From Acidimicrobiales bacterium (GTDB lineage: Bacteria > Actinomycetota > Acidimicrobiia > Acidimicrobiales > Acidimicrobilacustridaceae), in the NCBI GenBank assembly GCA_030830565.1, contig JAURMR010000025.1, forward strand, positions 1 through 36,764: DNA of 36,764 nucleotides, read 5' to 3'. The position numbers were made by a program, and so were the translations under genes. Positions 31,531-36,764 of the stretch are shown here, one piece after another; the stretch's first letter is position 1, and each line of letters starts with the position of its first letter. The notes under the pieces were generated by a model. That model worked only from the letters and a program-made list of their open reading frames with translations. It was not told the DNA's origin and made no database searches.

Positions 31531-32184
31531 TTACGGCCAGAGGGGTTCTTCGTCGCGGAAGCCAACGTCGTCGCCCCACTGGTTGCGAAATGAAACCTCG
31601 TGCGCGGGCTGACGAGTCGCGACGCCCCACTTGCCAGTGGGATACCCGAGCGACACGCAGCCGAGCATGTTCCAGCCCTCGTCCTTCGGAATACCGAGGA
31701 TGTCGAACACCTCGTCGTTATGAAAAACAAGAACCTGAGTGAGCGAGGTACCAACCCCTTCGGCGCGTGCAGCAAGCTGCGCGTTCCAAAGAGCGGGATA
31801 CACAGAAGAACCGCTCGGATCGTGCTGGGAGAAACCGAACATAAACAGCGGAACCATTTCAAAGTTGTCGGCCAACCACTGCGCTGACTTTTGAACACGA
31901 AGCATTGACTTCGATTCTTCGAGTTCAGGTGCAGCGTGAGCAGCATCGAGACGATCCTTGTAATAGGAACCCCAAAGCACCGACATTGCTTGTCGATAGA
32001 TCGGTCCGAGTTTCGCCTTCAACTCAGGATCATCAACTAGAAGGAAACGCCAGTTCTGTGTATTGCCGCCGCTTGGCGCGCGAACGGCAGCGTCCATGAT
32101 TCGGGCCTGCACGTCCATGGGGATGGGATCGGGCTTCACCCGACGCATTGCACGAGTTGTGTACAGCGCTTCACGAATATCCAT
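31531..32184 (-). CDS. Nitroreductase-family oxidoreductase
   Basis: 217 aa FMN-dependent enzyme. N-terminal IREALYTTRAMRRVKPDPIP has the Arg pair typical of FMN phosphate binding. RAPSGGNTQNWRFLLVDD is the conserved FMN segment, and the C-terminus carries GVGTSLTQVL and GYPTGKWG. It reduces nitro, enone or quinone groups, or may act in a BluB-like way; the reaction is not set by sequence. The start is ATG 32184 with ribosome site GGAAGG; a TTG three codons earlier is unlikely. It lies 5 bp after the stop of the SCO6745-like gene, so the two form an operon. Convergent with the cupin gene. Confidence 0.9.
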   Translation of the reverse strand: MDIREALYTTRAMRRVKPDPIPMDVQARIMDAAVRAPSGGNTQNWRFLLVDDPELKAKLGPIYRQAMSVLWGSYYKDRLDAAHAAPELEESKSMLRVQKSAQWLADNFEMVPLFMFGFSQHDPSGSSVYPALWNAQLAARAEGVGTSLTQVLVFHNDEVFDILGIPKDEGWNMLGCVSLGYPTGKWGVATRQPAHEVSFRNQWGDDVGFRDEEPLWP

Positions 32185-32189
32185 GACGA

Positions 32190-32939
32190 TCAACCTTCCT
32201 TCGCGGCCTGAACGGCCTTCTGTAAGTCAAGAACTAGCGCTTCAAACTCAGCGCATTCTTCCGCAGTAAGTAAATGCAGAACACGAGCCATTGCGAGATC
32301 GGTTCCAGCTTCGGCGATTTTCCATTCACTCTTTGATGAATCGTCGACAGGAATCGTCGAGACATCCCATCCGAAGACAGGTGCCATCATCGGAGAGTGC
32401 ACTGCGACGGCTTCGGCGGGCGAAAGCCCCATGGCGAGAACGGCACCGCCATGAAGGCCGCCACGAAGTTCGCGTAATGCATTGAGGTAATGCTGCGCGC
32501 GAGCCTTGGGTCGATCTGAGCCGGGCACCGGGAGTGAACGCCAACCGGCGAACAGTGCGGCACCAGCAGGCGATGCGGCATCACACACCTTGGCAGCGAG
32601 GTCAGAGAATCGATTGAGTTCGGCGAGTTCAGGCAAATGGGTATCGCCATAGTCATGGCACAAATTGACCCATTCGACTGCCGCTGCAGCCGGTTCCATC
32701 ACCTTGCGAGCAAGTTCCCACTGTGTGCGAACTTGGTCGGGATTCCAGAAGAAGAATGCCGATGACACCACGTCGGGGGTGGTGTCGCCTAGAACACCAC
32801 CGCGGCCGAGAACGTAAAAGTCGATACCTGAGAATCCGAGCTCCGCACCCCGGGCATAGGTCGCGCCATCGAGCATGAATGCTCCGCCTAAATCACCGAT
32901 CGGCTTGGCAATGGCTTTGGCAGTTTCAGCCTGCGTCAT
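32190..32939 (-). CDS. SCO6745-like protein of unknown function
   Basis: 249 aa, largely helical. The pattern LGGAFMLDGATYARGAELG, VVSSAFFFWNPDQV and LRELRGGLHGGAVLAMGLSPAEAVAVHSP resembles the actinobacterial SCO6745/SalK-like family, whose biochemistry I do not know. One conserved histidine is in LHGGAVL. The ATG has a good ribosome site (GAGGGG). It is divergent from the PPOX gene with a 135-bp gap and followed at 5 bp by the nitroreductase. Its neighbours are flavin/F420 enzymes, so a redox pathway link is possible. Family assignment is moderate, made from pattern memory. Confidence 0.65.
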   Translation of the reverse strand: MTQAETAKAIAKPIGDLGGAFMLDGATYARGAELGFSGIDFYVLGRGGVLGDTTPDVVSSAFFFWNPDQVRTQWELARKVMEPAAAAVEWVNLCHDYGDTHLPELAELNRFSDLAAKVCDAASPAGAALFAGWRSLPVPGSDRPKARAQHYLNALRELRGGLHGGAVLAMGLSPAEAVAVHSPMMAPVFGWDVSTIPVDDSSKSEWKIAEAGTDLAMARVLHLLTAEECAEFEALVLDLQKAVQAAKEG

Positions 32940-33048
32940 GAGATTGTCCCCTCGATGAGATTGCGCCGGTTCTCGTGCCCGGCAGACCTGCGCACCCTAC
33001 GCGCTCAAGTGGAAATGATCATGCTGATCGGTCCCGGTGTTACCGTTC

Positions 33049-33059
33049 TGCGGTCCGCA
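33049..33059. promoter_or_regulatory. Short palindrome in the PPOX promoter region
   Basis: TGCGG-T-CCGCA lies three bases downstream of a -10-like TACCGT (33041-33046) and 16 bases before the PPOX start, in a divergent promoter region. It may be a regulator site. Confidence 0.35.
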
Positions 33060-33074
33060 CAACGAGGGGGAACC

Positions 33075-33560
33075 ATGGCCGACGAGCAACCGCAGCGTGG
33101 AGTCAAGCAGCGCAACAAGATCGTGATGAGCCAGGAAGAAATCGACGAGTTCCTGTCTGGTCGCCGCTCAATGACCATGTCGACACTCAACCCCGACGGC
33201 AGCATCCACTCAATCGCGATGTGGTACGGATTCCTCGAAGGCTGCATTGGCATCGAGTCCAAGGCCAAAGCTCAGAAAGTCATGAACCTTCGCCGCAACC
33301 CGAACCTCACCGTGCTTGTCGAAGATGGCGAAACCTACGAGACCCTTCGTGGCGTCACGCTTATCGGTAAGGCTGAGATCATCGATGACCCCGATCGCAT
33401 GTTCGAACTCGGCATCAGCGTGTTCGATCGCTATATGGCGCCATACACCGAAGAAATGAAGGGCGCCGTGGAGATGATGCTTCACAAGCGCGTAGTCGTG
33501 AAGCTCAATGTTGAGCGCACCATCTCTTGGGATCACCGCAAACTTGGCGGCGGGTACTAA
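33075..33560 (+). CDS. PPOX-class (pyridoxamine-phosphate-oxidase-like) protein, probably F420- or flavin-dependent
   Basis: 161 aa split-beta-barrel protein. RRSMTMSTLNPDGSIHSIAMWYGFLEG and IGIESKAKAQKVMNLRRNPNLTVLVEDG follow the PPOX-class F420-dependent pattern (cofactor-binding strands, then R-N/P-rich region), then LRGVTLIGKAEIIDDPD. It is a small redox enzyme that reduces or oxidises an unknown substrate. The frame is open from 32955, but the ATG at 33075 has the ribosome site GAGGGGGA and lies downstream of a TACCGT -10 and a short palindrome, so it is the start. It is convergent with the acyl-CoA dehydrogenase at 33570. Confidence 0.88.
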   Translation: MADEQPQRGVKQRNKIVMSQEEIDEFLSGRRSMTMSTLNPDGSIHSIAMWYGFLEGCIGIESKAKAQKVMNLRRNPNLTVLVEDGETYETLRGVTLIGKAEIIDDPDRMFELGISVFDRYMAPYTEEMKGAVEMMLHKRVVVKLNVERTISWDHRKLGGGY

Positions 33561-33569
33561 CCCTTCCGA

Positions 33570-34871
33570 TTACAGATCGGCAACCGAACGTTCGAGGAGA
33601 TCGGCGTAGTCGGCGCGCGCGGCTGCCCGCCGTTCCGGAAGGTGTTCGCTCGGCCAGTCGCCTTCGGCGGGCGAATAGTCCTTCAACACCTCACGGGCCA
33701 CCGTGAACTTGTGAACCTCGGTGGGGCCATCGGCGATGCCCATCGTGACTGCGGCCATCAGCATGTTGGCAAGCGGCATTTCGTTTGAGACACCCAGCGC
33801 ACCGTGCAACTGCATCGTGCGCAATACTGCTTCTCGATACACCTTGGGCGTTGCCACCTTTACCGCTGCGATTTCCTTGCGGGCAGCGTGACCACCCTTT
33901 TGGTCCACGACCCACGCCGCGTGCAGCACCTGCAACTTGAATTGCAGAAGCTCAATGAAAGAATCGGCAATCTTTTCCTGTGTCGCTTGTTTCCGAGCAA
34001 GAAGTTCACCTTGCGTCGTCCGACTGAGCGCACGTTCACACAACATGTCGAGACAACGAGAGACCGCGCCTACCGTGCGCATTGCGTGATGCAAGCGTCC
34101 GCCGCCAAGACGCGTCTGCGCGATCGCGAATGCTTGGCCTTCTCCGCCAAGAAGGTTGTCGGCAGGAACGCGAACGCTGTTGTAGCGAACGTAGGCATGC
34201 CCGCCGTGGCCTTCGGACTCCTGACCGACGCCAACATTTCGAACCACTTCAATTCCGGGAGTGTCGGCGGGCACGAGAAACATCGATGCTCCCTTATGCA
34301 CCGCGACATCGGGATCGGTGATCACCATGACGATCAGGAACGAGGCGAAACGAAGCGACGAGGAAAACCACTTCTCACCATCGATTACCCATTCATCACC
34401 ATCACGCACGGCGCTGCACTTGAACACTCCAGGATCAGCACCACCCTGCGGTTCAGTCATCGAGTAGCACGAAGAAATCCGACCATCGAGCAGCGGCTCT
34501 AGGTACTTCGCCTTCTGCTCCGCCGTTCCATAATGAGCGATGATCTCAGCGTTGCCCGAATCGGGCGCTTGGCTACCAAACACCGTGGGGCCGAACTGCG
34601 AACGACCAAGAATTTCGTTCATGTACGCAAGTTGCACCTGGCCATATCCTTGGCCTCCGTACTCGGGAGTCAGGTGACATGACCACAAGCCACGATCCTT
34701 CACGACCTGTTGCAGCGGACGAATGGCTTCTTCGTAGAACGCGCTGGCCTTGTTGTAGACCATTTCCTCGCCGGCAAAAGCCAAATCAAGTGGCTCAACT
34801 TCGGTCTTCACGAACTCGCGGATCCAGTCGAGTTGTTCTTGGAATGCTGGATCGATGCCAAAGTCGGCCAT
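33570..34871 (-). CDS. Acyl-CoA dehydrogenase, ACAD10/11-like
   Basis: 433 aa, FAD-dependent. Key segments are MTEPQGGADPGVFKCSAVRDGDEW, VINGEKW-type motif as VIDGEKWFSSSLRFASFLI, KATPKVYREAVLRTMQLHGALGVSNEMPL, and the C-terminal GIADGPTEVHKFTVARE, which carries the GPxEVH signature of ACAD10/11-like enzymes rather than the GTSE-x-QRN form. It is longer than the enzyme at 22636 and probably acts on a different acyl-CoA (bulky or hydroxyacyl). The ATG at 34871 has the ribosome site GGGGGA. It follows the P450 gene on the same strand after 67 bp, which contains a -10-like TACCGT, so it has its own leader. Confidence 0.94.
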   Translation of the reverse strand: MADFGIDPAFQEQLDWIREFVKTEVEPLDLAFAGEEMVYNKASAFYEEAIRPLQQVVKDRGLWSCHLTPEYGGQGYGQVQLAYMNEILGRSQFGPTVFGSQAPDSGNAEIIAHYGTAEQKAKYLEPLLDGRISSCYSMTEPQGGADPGVFKCSAVRDGDEWVIDGEKWFSSSLRFASFLIVMVITDPDVAVHKGASMFLVPADTPGIEVVRNVGVGQESEGHGGHAYVRYNSVRVPADNLLGGEGQAFAIAQTRLGGGRLHHAMRTVGAVSRCLDMLCERALSRTTQGELLARKQATQEKIADSFIELLQFKLQVLHAAWVVDQKGGHAARKEIAAVKVATPKVYREAVLRTMQLHGALGVSNEMPLANMLMAAVTMGIADGPTEVHKFTVAREVLKDYSPAEGDWPSEHLPERRAAARADYADLLERSVADL

Positions 34872-34938
34872 GGCGAGTTCCCCCTGAGTGAAATCTGCTC
34901 ACACGGTAGGCCCGACGGACGCAGGTGGCGAACTACAC

Positions 34939-36102
34939 CTAGGAATCCCACTCGCAACGAAGTGAAGAAACCGACCGCAGATTGCAGCCGGACGGAACCG
35001 CTCCCGCATCAGACTCCGCAAGCCGCAACCTAGGAAGTCGGTCGAGAAGAACATCGAGCGCAGCGAGGAGCTGCTGCTTGGCCATATGCGTTCCTGGGCA
35101 GAACTTCGCCCCGAAGCCAAAAGTGAGAATGTCGGTGTCGGGCCGATCGATGTCGAACTCATCAGGATGCGAGAAGCGCTCCGGATCACGGTTGGCCGAC
35201 GCAATGCCAGCGAGGATCATCGACATCGCGGGAATCGTGGTGTCGCCAATCGATCCTTCGTGAAGTGCCATTCGCGGCAACAACGGGACTGGGGGCTCCC
35301 AGCGCAGAAGTTCCCGAACAACGGCTGGTCGAAGTTCAGGTGCCTCGCCGATTCGTTCGAGAAGTTCCGGCCGATGCAGAAGTGTCCAGAGAAGGTTGCT
35401 CAGCGCATCGGAGGTAGTTGTCGCCCCAACCGCGAAGAGCAACCGAACGTGCGAATGCACTTCTTCGTCAGTAAGGCGTGTTCCCTGAAATTCCTCAGCG
35501 ACCAACTGCGAAATCACATCGGTTCCGGGGGAACGACGCCGCTCGGCCACAACCGGCGCAATCACTTCAGAAAGTTCTTCGGCTGCCTGCCGAGCCCCTT
35601 GCGGGTCGCTTGGTTCGGAGAGGATGGCGAGCGCCCAGGCACGTTGACGATCTTCGAAACCTTCGGGCAGTCCGAGTTTCCGACTGATCGCCCAAAACGG
35701 GAGTCGATTCGTGAACTGTGCAATGAGGTCTGCTTCGCCATCGGAAACAAAACCATCAAGTAACTCGTGAGCCAACGGTGTGAGTTCTTCATCGACGAAT
35801 CGAATTGCAGCGCGAGATCGAAATGCCGGAGTAACAAGCCGGCGATAGACGTCGTGGTCTGCTCCGTCCATCGAGATGAATGTTCGACCAACCGTTTTTT
35901 CGAGTTGGTACTTATAAACCTCGCCACCTGGAAAAGTCTCATTGGCGGCAAAAAACTCGCGCAAGGTTTCCCAGCCCAAGATCACAAATGCTGGCATTCC
36001 AAAAAATGTCACCGGGGCAACGTCGCCATGATCAGAACGCAGTGATCGCAAGACGTTATGAAGTTGCGAACCCGGCAGCGGATTTAACGCAAAATCAATC
36101 AT
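34939..36102 (-). CDS. Cytochrome P450
   Basis: 387 aa. I-helix FAVGATTTSDALSN, K-helix ExxR in VVRELLRWEPPVP, and haem loop FGFGAKFCPGTHMAK with Cys335 as ligand. The frame is open to a GTG at 36141, but the ATG at 36102 is preceded by AGAGAGG and gives a normal P450 length. The start codon lies in a 13-bp palindrome (ATCAAT-C-ATTGAT, 36094-36106), a possible regulator site. It is divergent from a limonene-epoxide-hydrolase-like gene, so a P450 epoxidation followed by epoxide opening is an attractive but unproven link. Only distantly like the P450 at 29790, judged from motifs. Confidence 0.94.
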   Translation of the reverse strand: MIDFALNPLPGSQLHNVLRSLRSDHGDVAPVTFFGMPAFVILGWETLREFFAANETFPGGEVYKYQLEKTVGRTFISMDGADHDVYRRLVTPAFRSRAAIRFVDEELTPLAHELLDGFVSDGEADLIAQFTNRLPFWAISRKLGLPEGFEDRQRAWALAILSEPSDPQGARQAAEELSEVIAPVVAERRRSPGTDVISQLVAEEFQGTRLTDEEVHSHVRLLFAVGATTTSDALSNLLWTLLHRPELLERIGEAPELRPAVVRELLRWEPPVPLLPRMALHEGSIGDTTIPAMSMILAGIASANRDPERFSHPDEFDIDRPDTDILTFGFGAKFCPGTHMAKQQLLAALDVLLDRLPRLRLAESDAGAVPSGCNLRSVSSLRCEWDS

Positions 36103-36106
36103 TGAT
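36094..36106. promoter_or_regulatory. 13-bp palindrome over the P450 start codon
   Basis: ATCAAT-C-ATTGAT (36094-36106) is a perfect inverted repeat whose right arm contains the start codon of the P450 at 36102. Such a site could bind a regulator. The 140-bp gap to the divergent epoxide hydrolase gene also holds CGTTAACG at about 36155-36162. Confidence 0.35.
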
Positions 36107-36242
36107 CCAGCAACCTCTCTTGAGCCACAAACCCGCTGCACAATGACCGTAGCGAACCGTTAACGCAGGCGCTCTCTTGGAGTGTCAGGATATTCCTCTC
36201 AGACAGCAAAGTGCCCGCCTACCACCACTACGAAGGAACGTC

Positions 36243-36623
36243 ATGAGCGACGGAGCAAAGTACGAAGCACTGGTGCAGGAATTCTGCGATGCATGGGCCG
36301 AAGGTGACCATGACAAAGTGGTTGCGTTCTTTACCGAGGACGGCGTGTACCACAACATCCCCGTTGATCCGATGGTCGGTCATGAAGCAATCCGGATGAT
36401 GATTGATGGCTTCACCGCTGGTCTCAAGGTGAAGATCTTCCGCATCGACAACATGATGTCAAAGGGCTCAATGGTGGTCACCGAGCGCGTCGACATTTTC
36501 GAAAAGGAAGACGGCAGCGAAGTCTCACTTCCTGTTCTCGGCATCTTTGAATTCGAGGGCGACAAGATCGCAAAGTGGCGCGAGTACTTCGACCTGAATC
36601 AGTTCATGGCGCAAATGGCCTGA
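36243..36623 (+). CDS. Limonene-1,2-epoxide hydrolase-type enzyme
   Basis: 126 aa NTF2-like fold. All catalytic residues of limonene-epoxide hydrolase are in place: Tyr36 and Asn38 (VYHNIPV; Y53/N55 in the family reference), Arg82 and Asp84 (ERVDIF; R99/D101) and Asp117 (REYFDLNQ; D132). It opens an epoxide by direct water attack to a vicinal diol. The ATG at 36243 has a ribosome site AAGGAACG; the frame before it is open but lacks this. It is divergent from a P450 and 12 bp from the convergent alpha/beta hydrolase, making an oxygenase-epoxide-hydrolase set likely. True substrate (terpene, steroid or other epoxide) cannot be told. Confidence 0.9.
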   Translation: MSDGAKYEALVQEFCDAWAEGDHDKVVAFFTEDGVYHNIPVDPMVGHEAIRMMIDGFTAGLKVKIFRIDNMMSKGSMVVTERVDIFEKEDGSEVSLPVLGIFEFEGDKIAKWREYFDLNQFMAQMA

Positions 36624-36635
36624 GCCGCAACCGCT

Positions 36636-36764
36636 TCAACCAGCAAGAAAACTGAGGATGTCGGGGAACGCATTCGCATCTTGTGCGAAGAACCCGTGAC
36701 CGCCCTCGTACACGTGCAGTTGCGCGTTCGGAATCCGCTCGGCCATCGACTCACTGTTTGAAAG
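36636..36764 (-). CDS. Alpha/beta hydrolase, C-terminal fragment
   Basis: Only the last 42 residues and the stop lie in the window; the 5' part is cut by the window end. The visible sequence ends MAERIPNAQLHVYEGGHGFF, then AQDANAFPDILSFLAG. It carries the catalytic-His region of an alpha/beta hydrolase (EGGHGFF) and the typical end helix. It may be an esterase, lactonase or hydrolase. It is convergent with the epoxide hydrolase gene, with 12 bp between stops. Identity is based on this short segment. Confidence 0.75.
   Translation of the reverse strand, partial: LSNSESMAERIPNAQLHVYEGGHGFFAQDANAFPDILSFLAG

Noticed and set aside
1-36764. Mobile elements, CRISPR arrays, tRNA or rRNA genes
   Set aside because: I saw no transposase or integrase protein, no regularly spaced repeats and no tRNA-like cloverleaf with TTCGA-type arms in the intergenic gaps, which are all short.

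Overview
The window is gene-dense, GC-rich bacterial DNA with no rRNA, tRNA, CRISPR or mobile element that I can see. It holds 37 protein genes, one cut at each end. The content points to an actinobacterium, probably of the Acidimicrobiia/Ilumatobacter kind. The signs are an Rpf-type cell-wall lytic protein, many acyl-CoA enzymes, a PaaX regulator, two cytochrome P450s, an F420-type PPOX flavin/deazaflavin protein, an SCO6745-like protein, and many start codons sitting 6-8 nt after a TANNNT -10 box (leaderless transcripts). The lineage is inferred from gene content, not from a marker search.

Layout. 1-5.7 kb is housekeeping and stress: the 3' part of an archaeal-like valS; a convergent MscS channel whose 3' end overlaps valS by 72 bp; an Fe-type superoxide dismutase; an Rpf-like protein; and msrA. 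5.7-14.2 kb is mixed metabolism: a MenC-type enolase-superfamily enzyme divergent from msrA, an SDR, a D-aminoacylase-type hydrolase, a secreted SGNH-fold protein whose nucleophile serine is replaced by alanine, two overlapping paralogous hotdog thioesterase-like genes, and an acyl-CoA synthetase.

14.2-25.6 kb is a long minus-strand catabolic cluster of eleven genes. Its upstream part, in order of transcription, is a four-Cys small protein, acyl-CoA synthetase, acyl-CoA dehydrogenase, enoyl-CoA hydratase, family III CoA-transferase with permuted domain order, amidohydrolase, a second crotonase with an unusual N-terminal half, and a methyltransferase. Many of these genes overlap by ATGA or abut. 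A second block follows: Rieske oxygenase, PaaX regulator and metal-dependent hydrolase. A tandem 16-bp repeat lies in the promoter region at the head of the cluster. The substrate is unknown; activation to a CoA thioester, beta-oxidation steps and hydrolytic or oxygenative ring or side-chain attack are the likely chemistry.

25.7-36.8 kb holds an SDR, a self-contained MFS efflux/TetR operon with a visible operator candidate, a small membrane-anchored protein with a ferric-reductase-like haem membrane protein, a P450-cupin overlapping pair, nitroreductase with an SCO6745-like gene, a PPOX protein, an acyl-CoA dehydrogenase, and a second P450 divergent from a limonene-epoxide-hydrolase-type enzyme with all five catalytic residues. 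The window ends in the C-terminus of an alpha/beta hydrolase. P450 plus epoxide hydrolase plus acyl-CoA enzymes suggests oxidation of terpenoid-, steroid- or alicyclic-like compounds, which is inference only.
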